From contig NZ_CP172882.1 of the NCBI RefSeq assembly GCF_050529585.1, positions 1,736,001 through 1,800,000 on the forward strand: a DNA stretch of 64,000 bases, given 5' to 3'. The first letter of the stretch is position 1, and every line of letters begins with the position of its first letter. Shown piece by piece: positions 1 to 7,885 of the stretch. The position numbers were made by a program, and so were the translations under genes. This DNA comes from Enterococcus_D sp050529585 (GTDB taxonomy: Bacteria > Bacillota > Bacilli > Lactobacillales > Enterococcaceae). Below the pieces are notes generated by a model. The model was not told the DNA's origin. It worked only from the letters and a program-made list of their open reading frames with translations, and ran no database searches.

Positions 1-627
1 ATCGGCCCTTCCGGCAGCGGAAAAAGTACATTTTTGCGCTGCTTGAATTTACTCGAACAGCCTACAGCGGGTAAAATCACTTTTGAAGGCAATGATTTAC
101 TGGCAAAAAGTGTCAATATTGATCAAATTCGCCAAAAAATGGGCATGGTTTTCCAAAGCTTTAATCTATTCCCTCATAAAACAGTCTTAGAGAATCTAAC
201 CCTCAGTCCTATCAAAGTCAAAAAAATGGCGCCAACTGCTGCGGAAAAAACTGCGCAAGATTTGCTTGATCAGGTAGGATTGGCAGATAAAGCCGCCAGC
301 TATCCAGCCAGTTTGTCTGGTGGCCAGCAGCAACGTGTGGCTATCGCTCGTGCCTTGGCAATGGATCCTGATGTAATGCTGTTTGACGAACCCACTTCAG
401 CATTAGACCCCGAAATGGTCGGCGAAGTGTTGGCCGTCATGCAGACATTGGCTGAAAAAGGCATGACGATGGTCGTAGTGACCCATGAAATGGGCTTTGC
501 TAAAGAAGTGGCCGATCGCGTGATTTTTATGGCTGATGGGATCATTCAAGAACAAGGAACCCCAGAAGAAATTTTTGATCACCCGCAAAATAGCCGTACC
601 CAAGATTTTTTAAGCAAAGTATTATAG
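1..627 (+). CDS. Amino-acid ABC transporter ATP-binding protein (GlnQ type), 5' end missing
   Basis: Partial gene; frame 1 is open from the first base, so the true start lies upstream of the window. The reading frame begins inside the Walker A loop (GPSGSGKST). It continues with a Q-loop (MVFQSFNLFPH), the ABC signature LSGGQQQR, Walker B (VMLFDEPTSALDP) and the switch histidine (VVTHEMGF). This order and the wording of the motifs are typical of polar amino-acid importers (GlnQ/HisP family), which power uptake through a membrane permease and a binding protein that would lie upstream. The aminotransferase gene follows after 20 bp, suggesting one transcript. The exact amino acid carried cannot be told from the ATPase. 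Confidence 0.93.
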   Translation: MGPSGSGKSTFLRCLNLLEQPTAGKITFEGNDLLAKSVNIDQIRQKMGMVFQSFNLFPHKTVLENLTLSPIKVKKMAPTAAEKTAQDLLDQVGLADKAASYPASLSGGQQQRVAIARALAMDPDVMLFDEPTSALDPEMVGEVLAVMQTLAEKGMTMVVVTHEMGFAKEVADRVIFMADGIIQEQGTPEEIFDHPQNSRTQDFLSKVL

Positions 628-647
628 AAACTGGAGATGACAATATA

Positions 648-1811
648 ATGGAACGTCCTTTGATCGCAGAAAGATTTCAAGCGCCTGCTGAAAATTTACT
701 AATGGAAATCGCTACTTTGGCGAAAAAAACACCTGATTTGATTGATTTATCGATTGGTGATCCTGATTTGATCACTGACGAAACGATCTTTAACGCCGCT
801 TTTGAGGATGTCAGAGCAGGTCATACAAAATATACAGCGTCCGACGGCAGTGCTGATTTTATTCAAACCGTCATTGATTTTTATCAAAAGCACTATGGTT
901 TAACTTTCTTCCCTTCCCAAGTCCGAGGCACTGTTGGGGCTTTACATGGTATGTATTTGGCATTATCGGCGATATTGAACCCTGGTGATGAAGTGATCAT
1001 TCATGAGCCTTACTTCTCCCCATATAAACAACAAGTCGAGCTTGCGGGCGGCGTACCAGTCTTCATCCCGACATTTGAAAAAGACGATTTTCAAATCGAC
1101 GTAGCGGTTTTGGCCGCAGCGATCACAGATAAAACCAGAGCCATCATTATCAATTCACCAAATAATCCAACTGGCGCAGTCTTCTCTCCTGAAACGTTCA
1201 AAAAAATAGCGGAAGTAGCCATCAAGCACGATTTACTGATTCTTTCTGATGAAGTGTATGAAGCGTTTTGCTTCGATGAAACCTTTGTTCCAATGGCAAC
1301 ATTTGCCCCTGAGCATACGATTACTTTCAGTAGTTTTTCAAAAGCCTTTGCCATGACAGGTTGGCGGATCGGCTATATGATCGCACCAGAATCGATCAAC
1401 CTCACAGCCAAATTGATCAATGAAGCAATTGCTTATTCAGCACCGACACCTTCGCAACGTGCTGGTATCTATGCCCTTAACCACTACGATGAATTGGTTC
1501 CGCAAGTTGTAGCAGTCTTCAAAGAACGCTTAAGCTATATTGAAGAACGTGTAAGGTCAATTCCCTTCCTCACGCTATCTCCTGTCAAAGGCAGTATGTA
1601 TGCCTTTATCAATATTTCAGGGAGCGGATTAAGTTCTGTCGCATTTGTAGAAAAATTGCTGCAAGAAACTAGCGTGTTGATGATCCCAGGGAAAGCTTTT
1701 GGTGAAACAACTGGTGAGGATTACGTACGTCTTGCGGCAACACAGTCAATGGATATATTAAAGGAAGCCTTTGACCGAATCGAAGCATGCACATTTGCTG
1801 GATGTAGCTGA
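648..1811 (+). CDS. PLP-dependent aminotransferase class I/II
   Basis: 387 aa, full length for fold-type I aminotransferases. The frame shows the substrate-loop SPNNPTGAVF, the SDEVYEAF strand and the PLP lysine at residue 232 in SFSKAFAMTGWRIGY. It should transfer an amino group between an amino acid and 2-oxoglutarate or a similar acceptor in the cytosol; it resembles the aspartate/aromatic and N-acetyl-diaminopimelate aminotransferase group (PatA-like), but I cannot assign a substrate. The ATG is preceded by a GGAG ribosome site. It sits 20 bp downstream of an amino-acid ABC ATPase, consistent with use or breakdown of an imported amino acid. It is followed by two strong hairpin terminators. 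Confidence 0.88.
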   Translation: MERPLIAERFQAPAENLLMEIATLAKKTPDLIDLSIGDPDLITDETIFNAAFEDVRAGHTKYTASDGSADFIQTVIDFYQKHYGLTFFPSQVRGTVGALHGMYLALSAILNPGDEVIIHEPYFSPYKQQVELAGGVPVFIPTFEKDDFQIDVAVLAAAITDKTRAIIINSPNNPTGAVFSPETFKKIAEVAIKHDLLILSDEVYEAFCFDETFVPMATFAPEHTITFSSFSKAFAMTGWRIGYMIAPESINLTAKLINEAIAYSAPTPSQRAGIYALNHYDELVPQVVAVFKERLSYIEERVRSIPFLTLSPVKGSMYAFINISGSGLSSVAFVEKLLQETSVLMIPGKAFGETTGEDYVRLAATQSMDILKEAFDRIEACTFAGCS

Positions 1812-1830
1812 TGACCCAATCATGATGAAT

Positions 1831-1883
1831 AAAAAACAAGTACGCAATCACGCCATCTGGCGATCAGCCGTACTTGTTTTTTT
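1831..1883 (+). terminator. Rho-independent terminator after the aminotransferase gene
   Basis: Perfect 14-bp stem made of AAAAAACAAGTACG (1831-1844) and its complement at 1869-1882, with a 24-nt loop that contains a smaller inverted repeat, followed by a T run. It is placed 20 bp after the stop codon. Confidence 0.8.
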
Positions 1884-1963
1884 CATTTTCTCTTTTGGTT
1901 TCAAATTATTTTGTTGGCTGTCAAACCAAAGGTGTAGATTATTCGTACAATTTTTACACGCAA

Positions 1964-2011
1964 AAAAACAGGTATGCCAGATGCCATCAAAGGATCTTCA
2001 TACCTGTTTTT
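1964..2011. terminator. Second hairpin terminator between convergent units
   Basis: Perfect 13-bp stem AAAAACAGGTATG (1964-1976) and CATACCTGTTTTT (1999-2011) with A and T runs on opposite sides. It can therefore end transcription in both directions: the plus-strand aminotransferase unit and the minus-strand exporter/DUF4811 unit. Confidence 0.75.
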
Positions 2012-2048
2012 AGGCTATCAGCAAAAGTACTCACGCTGATATTTACTT

Positions 2049-2756
2049 CTATTTCTTCGCTTCTTCCACTAATTTTTTCATAGCTTCTGCTTGATACGCG
2101 GCCGTATACTCAGCAATTTTGGCTTGCTGTTCAGACTCATCCATCGTTGGATCAGCTATCAGCGCTGCCTGCATTTTTTCTTGGACATAGGCTTATCCTT
2201 CCGTTTTCATGGTATCTGCTTGTTCTTTAGCCAATGCTGCCAATTTTTTAGCTTGATCAACACTCAACACTTCCCAGGCATCTGGTACAGAGAATGTATT
2301 GGTGCGTTCGATAAATTCGCCATCATTATCCGCAATACCGAATAAGAAGCGGTAGAAATCACTTTGATATACCCAGCGGGTCGTATCCGTCGTTAGTTGG
2401 GCTTTATCTGCCCCTGTCTCAACCACATTGGTGACTTTATCTGTCCCTGTTTGTTTTGGTTCATCTTGAGCAGCATCCGTTTTATACAGATAGACTTTTT
2501 CAGTTCCATCTCCTAATGGTTGATACAAAAGCAAATCAAAATTGTCACTATCGCCACTTGACACCAAAGCTGTTGTTTTGCTGGCAACTTCTTTTTCCAT
2601 GCCAAAATGATAAGTCAAATTGGCCATTAGCGCCACCAAACTAGCGATGAACACAGCCCCTAAAACCAATGAAAGGACGGTTTGCCACGTCTTCTTGGCG
2701 AAAACATTCAATAAGGCGAAGCCTAATACGCTAAGTACGATCAAAACTAAGATCAT
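2049..2756 (-). pseudogene. DUF4811-type membrane protein gene with an in-frame stop after codon 187
   Basis: The 187-codon frame (2193-2756) starts with ATG, overlaps the stop of the exporter gene by 4 bp (ATGA) and has two N-terminal membrane segments (about residues 3-15 and 24-50) followed by a soluble domain. This matches DUF4811, a lactic-acid-bacterial family usually paired with DHA2 exporters. A TAA at 2193-2195 ends it. The same frame then continues without interruption for 47 codons, reading AYVQEKMQAALIADP and ending KKLVEEAKK, to a TAG at 2049-2051. The tail has the Lys/Glu/Ala-rich helical composition of real coding sequence, so a nonsense change in a 235-codon gene is the simplest reading. 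The N-terminal 187 residues may still be made and function. Its role beside the exporter is unknown. Confidence 0.7.
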
Positions 2757-4231
2757 TGATCCGCACCTCCTTTAAGTACAGTCAACGTTGGTTCTTTCTT
2801 TTTAAGCGTGAAAGCAAATAAGAAACCAACTAAACTAAAGGCTGCTGCCACATAAAATGCTGCATGATAACCTGATAAAGTTGCCTCGATGGCTTTATCT
2901 TTGTAGGCCAGCGGCGTTGCATCTAACAAACGATCACTTGGCAAATTCCCTTTTGTGACATTGGATAAAACACTGATCAAGATAGCTGTACCGATCGAAC
3001 TAGCAACTTGACGGAATGTATTATTCACAGCAGTACCATGACTCATCAAATGCGTTGGCAAAGCATTCATCCCAGAAGTCGTGACAGGCATCATCACCAT
3101 GGATATTCCAAACATCCGAATGCAATAAAGAATAATGATATGCAAAATCGGTGTATCTTTAGTCAAGAACGCAAATGGCAAGGTTGCAGCAGTTAAAATA
3201 AACATCCCGGTAATTGCCAAACGTTTAGCACCATATTTATCAAAAATTGCTCCAGTGATCGGCATCATGATCCCCATGATCAAAGCACCTGGCAATAACA
3301 TCAATCCGGAATGGAAAGCTGACTCACCGCGAATATTTTGAATATATAATGGTAACACCATTTCAGCACCGATCATTGCCATATTGGTGACACCAGATAG
3401 AATCGACGCCATGGTAAATGTATTTGATTTAAAGACACGCAATTCTAAGAATGGGTGCTCAATGTGCAATTGTCTCCATGCAAAGATAGCAATGAAAATA
3501 ACACCAGCTGCAAGGAAACCGATCACTTCAGCACTGCCCCAACCTTTGTCACCAACACTTGAGAAACCATAGAGCAACGTACCAAAACCAACAGTCGACA
3601 ATAATGCTGAAATAATATCAATTTTGGGATGAGAAAGTTCAATCACACTCTTCATCAAGAAAATAGCTAATATCAGAACGAGGACAACAATTGGAATCAC
3701 CATGCCGAACAAATAACGCCAGTCATAGTGATCAATGATCCAACCAGAAAGGGTTGGTCCTAAAGCAGGCGCCAATCCAATCACGATCCCTGACATTCCC
3801 ATCGCTGAACCACGTTTTTCAGGTGGAAAAATCGATAGCATAATATTTTGCAATAATGGCATCGAAATCCCAACACCTGCCGCTTGGACTAAACGACCAA
3901 TCAACAAAGTTGAGAAATTTGGTGCGACAAAACAAGCAATTGTTCCAGCAAGAAAAATACTCATTGCAGTTATGTATAGATTTTTGGAACTGAATTTATT
4001 GATCAACCACGCAGTGATCGGAATCATGATCCCATTCACCAATAAAAAGCCAGTGGTTAACCATTGAACATCTGACGCTGTGATATCAAAAGCTTTCATT
4101 AATGTTGGAAAAGCAGTTGTTAACAACGTTTGGTTCAACACAGTACAAAATGTACCAATCAGCAAGACCATGACCAATAACGAACGATTGTATGGTTTGC
4201 CATATATATCTAAAGGACGACTCTTTGACAT
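2753..4231 (-). CDS. MFS multidrug exporter, DHA2 (EmrB/QacA, LmrB-like) family
   Basis: 492 aa with about 14 hydrophobic segments, the number typical of the DHA2 drug:H+ antiporters. The first segments carry LNQTLLTTAFPTL and WLTTGFLLVNGIMIP. The motif C region reads GIVIGLAPALGPTLSGWII, which marks antiporters. It should expel hydrophobic or cationic drugs across the cytoplasmic membrane; the substrate cannot be deduced. It forms a two-gene unit with the DUF4811 gene (4-bp overlap) and is transcribed away from a MerR regulator through a shared operator-like region, which suggests drug-dependent control by that regulator. Confidence 0.9.
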   Translation of the reverse strand: MSKSRPLDIYGKPYNRSLLVMVLLIGTFCTVLNQTLLTTAFPTLMKAFDITASDVQWLTTGFLLVNGIMIPITAWLINKFSSKNLYITAMSIFLAGTIACFVAPNFSTLLIGRLVQAAGVGISMPLLQNIMLSIFPPEKRGSAMGMSGIVIGLAPALGPTLSGWIIDHYDWRYLFGMVIPIVVLVLILAIFLMKSVIELSHPKIDIISALLSTVGFGTLLYGFSSVGDKGWGSAEVIGFLAAGVIFIAIFAWRQLHIEHPFLELRVFKSNTFTMASILSGVTNMAMIGAEMVLPLYIQNIRGESAFHSGLMLLPGALIMGIMMPITGAIFDKYGAKRLAITGMFILTAATLPFAFLTKDTPILHIIILYCIRMFGISMVMMPVTTSGMNALPTHLMSHGTAVNNTFRQVASSIGTAILISVLSNVTKGNLPSDRLLDATPLAYKDKAIEATLSGYHAAFYVAAAFSLVGFLFAFTLKKKEPTLTVLKGGADQ

Positions 4232-4273
4232 TTTTCACACTCTTTTCAAATTAGTTTTCATAAAGCACTCTTT

Positions 4274-4335
4274 ACTTTAAAACTTTTGCTATTGTTTGTC
4301 AACCTACTTGACACAAAAGTAAAACAAGTTACAAT
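4274..4335. promoter_or_regulatory. Divergent promoters sharing one inverted repeat (exporter and merR)
   Basis: Minus-strand promoter: TTGACA at 4302-4297 and TAAAGT at 4279-4274, spacer 17. Plus-strand promoter: TTGACA at 4308-4313 and TACAAT at 4330-4335, spacer 16. The two -35 boxes are the arms of one perfect inverted repeat, TGTCAA-CCTAC-TTGACA (4297-4313). A second inverted pair, ACTTTTG (4282-4288) and CAAAAGT (4314-4320), flanks it. A protein bound here would touch both promoters at once; the adjacent MerR protein is the natural candidate (inference). Confidence 0.7.
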
Positions 4336-4368
4336 ATAGATAAATACCTTTACAAGAATGGAGTTCAT

Positions 4369-4869
4369 ATGTCTCATCTGTTTCGAAATCTCATGGAGAA
4401 CGATAACCTGTTAGTTGGCATAAGCGAATTAAGTCAAATGTATGATATTTCACCAAGGCAATTACGTTATTGGGAACAAAAAGGTTTTATTGCATCTGTC
4501 ACACAAGAAGAAAATGTCTCCCGCAAGTACCGCTTACCCACCGTCGTCAAGGTAGAAATGATCAAACGATTTCTTGATGAAGGGTTTACATTAGCAAAAG
4601 CAGTTGAAAAAGCCGACCAAAAAATAAAAATTGCCCATCATATTCGTAAAGTTTTTTCTGGCGCGCTCCAAAATCTAGAAGTCATTGATAATCGTTTCAC
4701 AATTATGAGTTTAGGACCAGTAGATGAGGAAAAACACATATTGCATATTATCCATGATGATCTGACCCAAAAACTGCATTATGAATTATTGCCCGAAAAA
4801 GAAGCGTATGATTTTGACAAATTAAAGAACTGTCCCCCCATTGACTCAACAAACAAGGAAAACCGCTGA
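4369..4869 (+). CDS. MerR-family transcriptional regulator
   Basis: 166 aa. An N-terminal winged helix-turn-helix covers about residues 18-90 (ISELSQMYDISPRQLRYWEQKGF, shown by LRYWEQKG and SRKYRLPTVVKV). The C-terminal part is short and not recognisable as a known drug-binding domain. MerR proteins bind palindromes in promoters and switch transcription by twisting DNA. Its divergent position next to a DHA2 exporter suggests that it controls the exporter and itself. The stop codon lies inside the downstream terminator stem. Confidence 0.85.
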   Translation: MSHLFRNLMENDNLLVGISELSQMYDISPRQLRYWEQKGFIASVTQEENVSRKYRLPTVVKVEMIKRFLDEGFTLAKAVEKADQKIKIAHHIRKVFSGALQNLEVIDNRFTIMSLGPVDEEKHILHIIHDDLTQKLHYELLPEKEAYDFDKLKNCPPIDSTNKENR

Positions 4870-4890
4870 CAACGGTTTTCCTTGTTTGTC
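4851..4890 (+). terminator. Terminator overlapping the merR stop codon
   Basis: Perfect 15-bp stem: AAACAAGGAAAACCG (4851-4865) and its complement at 4873-4887, loop CTGACAA, then TGTCTTT. The TGA stop (4867-4869) lies in the loop. Confidence 0.75.
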
Positions 4891-4994
4891 TTTAGCGAGT
4901 GACCTAGGCCACGAAAATATCATCGACGAATCTTGGAACAAGAAGAAATAAACTTTGTTCTCTGCATATTTTCACCCATTGAAAGCCATATTCT

Positions 4995-5023
4995 TTGTTG
5001 TCTTTACAGTAAATGTTTATACT
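4995..5023 (+). promoter_or_regulatory. Promoter of the pyruvate oxidase gene
   Basis: TTGTTG (4995-5000), a 17-bp spacer and TATACT (5018-5023), followed about 36 bp later by the start codon. The -35 box is weak, so an activator is possible. Confidence 0.5.
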
Positions 5024-5059
5024 TGTGTTAGTAAAAAAAAATGAAAGCGAGTGAATGTA

Positions 5060-6781
5060 ATGGCAAAAATCAATGCTGGTACTGCAATGGTCAAAGTTTT
5101 TGAAGCTTGGGAAATCGATCATATTTACGGTATTCCTGGAGGTTCCTTCAATTCAACGATGGACGCCTTATTCCATGAACGTCAAAGTGTCCAATATATT
5201 CAAGTCCGTCACGAAGAAGCTGGCGCGCTAGCTGCGGCAGCAGATGCAAAATTAACTGGCAAAGTCGGTGCTGTCTTTGGCTCTGCAGGTCCTGGAGCGA
5301 CCCATTTGATCAATGGACTTTATGACGCGCAAATGGACAACGTCCCTGTTATAGCCTTACTAGGACAAGTAGCCTCTACATCAATGAATTATAACGATTT
5401 CCAAGAGATGAATGAAAACCCGATGTTCGCCGATGTCAGCATCTACAACCGAACTGTGATGTCAGCAGAAAGCTTGCCCCATGTCGTCGATGAAGCAATC
5501 AAAGCCGCTTATAAATTCAGTGGTGTGGCTGTCGTAACGATACCTGTCGACTTTGGTTTTGCAGAGATCGATGCGCTTGATATCGCGACAGCAGCCAATC
5601 ATAAAACCGCCGTCTTTCAACCAGCTACATCTGATTTGGCTGACGCACTACCCTACTTCGAACAAGCAAAACAACCGTTGCTCTACATTGGTCAAGGTGT
5701 TTTTGGCGGCTTTGAAGCAATCAAATCTTTTTCAACTCATTTCTCCATGCCAGTTGCGGCTTCCGTCTTAGCTAAAGGGATCGTACCAGATTTATACGAA
5801 AACTTTCTAGGCTTTGCTGGTCGAGTGGCTACCAAGCCAGCCAATGAAGCATTGGCTATTGCCGATCTGATTGTGTTTGTCGGTAGTGATTTTCCATTTG
5901 GGCGTCGTTTTTTCAATCCAGAGGCCAAATTCATTCAAGTGGATATCGACGCTTCAAAATTTGGCCGTCGACATCATACAGACGTATCTATACTCGGTGA
6001 CGGGACCACTGCCTTACAAAAATGGGTTGAAATGGGCCAATCTCGCCCAGCAGATGACTGGTTGCATGCCAATCAGAAAAACATTCAAAATTGGCACAAA
6101 TGGCGGCATCTTTTTGATAACGACAATCAAGTCCCATTGCGCCCAGAACCCGTCTATAAAGAAATCAACCGTATTGCAAAAGACGATGCCATCTTTGTCA
6201 CAGATGTCGGCAATGTGACGATCCACAGTATTCGACATCTTGAGATGAACGGCCAACAACGCTTTACCACGTCTGGCTGGTTTGCGACCATGGGCAATGG
6301 CGTACCTGACGGTATTGCAGCCAAGTTAAGTTATCCTGATCGCCAAGTCTTCACACTCAGCGGCGATGGTGGATTTGCGATGCAGATGCAAGACATTATC
6401 ACCCAAGCCAAATACAACTTACCGATCATCAATGTGGTGTTTTCCAATAATTCTTTTGGTTTTATTGAGGCTGAACAAGAAGACACCGAACAAACCAAGT
6501 TTGGTATAGAGTTGGCAGGAGCTGATTTTGGCAAAGTCGGCGAAGCCCTCGGCGCCAAAGGATATACAGTGACGGAGATCAATGACCTGCCAATGGTTTT
6601 CGATCAAGCAAAAAACAGTAAAGCACCTGTCGTGATCGACGTCAAGATTGCCAATGAACGGCCACTCCCTGTAGAAAAGTTGCAGCTGGATCCTCAAAAA
6701 TTCAGTGCAGAAGAAATCAATGTTTTCAAAGAAAAGTACCAAGTCCGTGATATGCCGGCTTTAACTGAACTGCTGTCATAG
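5060..6781 (+). CDS. spxB: Pyruvate oxidase (H2O2- and acetyl-phosphate-forming)
   Basis: 573 aa from ATG 5060. It converts pyruvate, phosphate and O2 to acetyl phosphate, CO2 and H2O2 using thiamine diphosphate and FAD. The order is N-terminal PYR domain with GIPGGSFNS (24-32) and the catalytic HEE (51-53), a central FAD-binding domain, and a C-terminal PP domain with the thiamine-diphosphate motif GDG (435-437) to NN (463-464). The closest family members are lactobacillal Pox and streptococcal SpxB. An in-frame GTG at 5051 is possible, but the GCGAG ribosome site fits ATG 5060 better and family proteins start near this point. The gene is monocistronic with its own promoter and terminator. 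It gives extra ATP under aerobic conditions at the price of peroxide. Confidence 0.92.
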   Translation: MAKINAGTAMVKVFEAWEIDHIYGIPGGSFNSTMDALFHERQSVQYIQVRHEEAGALAAAADAKLTGKVGAVFGSAGPGATHLINGLYDAQMDNVPVIALLGQVASTSMNYNDFQEMNENPMFADVSIYNRTVMSAESLPHVVDEAIKAAYKFSGVAVVTIPVDFGFAEIDALDIATAANHKTAVFQPATSDLADALPYFEQAKQPLLYIGQGVFGGFEAIKSFSTHFSMPVAASVLAKGIVPDLYENFLGFAGRVATKPANEALAIADLIVFVGSDFPFGRRFFNPEAKFIQVDIDASKFGRRHHTDVSILGDGTTALQKWVEMGQSRPADDWLHANQKNIQNWHKWRHLFDNDNQVPLRPEPVYKEINRIAKDDAIFVTDVGNVTIHSIRHLEMNGQQRFTTSGWFATMGNGVPDGIAAKLSYPDRQVFTLSGDGGFAMQMQDIITQAKYNLPIINVVFSNNSFGFIEAEQEDTEQTKFGIELAGADFGKVGEALGAKGYTVTEINDLPMVFDQAKNSKAPVVIDVKIANERPLPVEKLQLDPQKFSAEEINVFKEKYQVRDMPALTELLS

Positions 6782-6801
6782 ATGAACCTGAAATAACGTA
6801 A

Positions 6802-6841
6802 AAAGAACCATGATCGATTTTTTGCGATCATGGTTCTTTGG
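6802..6841 (+). terminator. Terminator of the pyruvate oxidase gene
   Basis: Perfect 15-bp stem AAAGAACCATGATCG (6802-6816) and complement (6825-6839), loop ATTTTTTG. The T run is short (TTT) on the plus strand; the A run on the other side makes it able to act also for the small minus-strand gene. Confidence 0.7.
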
Positions 6842-6849
6842 TGTCGAAA

Positions 6850-6978
6850 TTATTTATTGTAGATTTTTGGGCCCTTACGCATATTCTTGCGGTCATTTTT
6901 CGGTGATTCCATTTTTTTTGAACGGCCGCCACCTTGTTTTTGCTTGATTAATTCGAGCATTTTTTCTTTTTGATTCAT
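6850..6978 (-). CDS. 42-aa highly basic small protein, unknown function
   Basis: Short frame with a clear ribosome site GGGGTGA 5 bp before ATG 6978, stop TAA at 6850. The protein starts MNQKEKMLELIKQKQ, then GGGRSKKMESPKND, and ends RKNMRKGPKIYNK: about one third Lys/Arg and no membrane segment, with a short N-terminal amphipathic helix, a Gly-rich turn and a basic tail. This composition suggests binding to RNA, ribosome or DNA, but that is inference; I do not recognise a named family. It is convergent with pyruvate oxidase and shares its terminator. A TATACT -10 candidate lies at 7097-7092. Confidence 0.65.
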   Translation of the reverse strand: MNQKEKMLELIKQKQGGGRSKKMESPKNDRKNMRKGPKIYNK

Positions 6979-7344
6979 TACTTTCACCCCGTTTTTGCAC
7001 CTGATAGATCTTCTAGTAAAAAAGCTGGTTACGCTTTATTCGCACCTTGCGCATAAATTTGAAATTGCCCTGCATGGACGGGCATAATCAAAGTATACCT
7101 TGCTTAATTTACTTTGATTTCAAGGATTTGTCAATACTTTTCCGATTTGCTCCTCTTTCCTCCTCTTCAAACACACAATATATTATTCATTATTATTTAA
7201 TTTTTTTCATTTTTATGACTAATAGATACTTTTATGCTTATAATAGAATTAAGATATCGCTTACAACCCGCGATCGTTGTTCAATAAATCTTTTTTATGG
7301 CGGTTGAAAAGCAGGTCTATTTTAGCCGAAAGGAGGTATGATAC
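6979..7344. other. Intergenic region with divergent promoters
   Basis: A 366-bp AT-rich stretch between the small basic-protein gene and the NfeD/flotillin pair. For the plus strand, ATGACT (7215-7220) and TATAAT (7239-7244) form a promoter with an 18-bp spacer about 100 bp ahead of the GTG at 7345, leaving a 5' leader in which I see no riboswitch. For the minus strand, a TATACT box lies at 7097-7092. A frame at 7047-7307 has no ribosome site and is not taken as a gene. Confidence 0.5.
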
Positions 7345-7872
7345 GTGCTCCAAAGCTATGCCCCAGAGCAAATTTATTTTACACTGTTAGTCATTTGTGC
7401 TTTTTTAGCGGTTGTATTGCTGATGTTTGGTGATGTATTTGATTTCGACGGTCCGGTGGATCCAATGTTGATCATTCCGTGGATCGCCTTTCTCAGCTTA
7501 ATCGGTTATGTCGGTGAACAATGGTTCACATGTTCTTCACTGATTATCTTCTTGATCAGCAGTGCTTTATCCACCGGTCTTGTTTTCCTACTAAACTTCT
7601 ACATCTTAGTTCCTTTGCGTCAAGCCGAGTCCACACTATCCAGTTCTGAAAAAAGTTTTGAAGGCCGCGTGGCCACCATATTGACCCCCATTCCCTGTCA
7701 TGGCCTTGGTGAGATCCAATTGCTCAGCGTAACTGGCTCGACCAATCGACCAGCCGCAGCCTTCCAGCCCATTGACGAACCGATGGCAGCCGGGACGAGT
7801 GTGTTGATCATTGAAATCAAAGATCGGGTCTGTTATGTCGTACCCTACATTGACCAACAACTAAAACTTTAA
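7345..7872 (+). CDS. NfeD-like membrane protein (YuaF type), flotillin partner
   Basis: 175 aa. Three hydrophobic segments (about residues 9-30, 41-58 and 66-92) are followed by a C-terminal OB-fold-like region beginning FEGRVATILTPI and ending at VCYVVPYI. Size and architecture match B. subtilis YuaF, a partner of the flotillin FloT. The GTG start is fixed by AAGGAGG at 7330-7336, 8 bp upstream. The flotillin gene follows after 13 bp, the same order as in the yuaF-floT operon. NfeD-like proteins are thought to assist flotillin assemblies in the cytoplasmic membrane. Confidence 0.82.
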   Translation: MLQSYAPEQIYFTLLVICAFLAVVLLMFGDVFDFDGPVDPMLIIPWIAFLSLIGYVGEQWFTCSSLIIFLISSALSTGLVFLLNFYILVPLRQAESTLSSSEKSFEGRVATILTPIPCHGLGEIQLLSVTGSTNRPAAAFQPIDEPMAAGTSVLIIEIKDRVCYVVPYIDQQLKL

Positions 7873-7885
7873 AAAGAGGTGTTTT

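Noticed and set aside
1771..2345. Several open frames on the plus strand between the aminotransferase and the exporter unit
   Set aside because: They run through two terminators or lie opposite the DUF4811 gene, with no ribosome sites.
5042..5056. Possible cre site in front of pyruvate oxidase (TGAAAGCG...)
   Set aside because: Only the left half fits the consensus; it overlaps the ribosome site, which explains the purine-rich bases.
5051..5059. GTG start for pyruvate oxidase
   Set aside because: Spacing to the GCGAG ribosome site is better for ATG 5060, and family proteins begin there.
7047..7307. 86-codon plus-strand open frame upstream of the NfeD-like gene
   Set aside because: No ribosome site, AT-rich leader composition, and the promoter of the following operon lies inside it.
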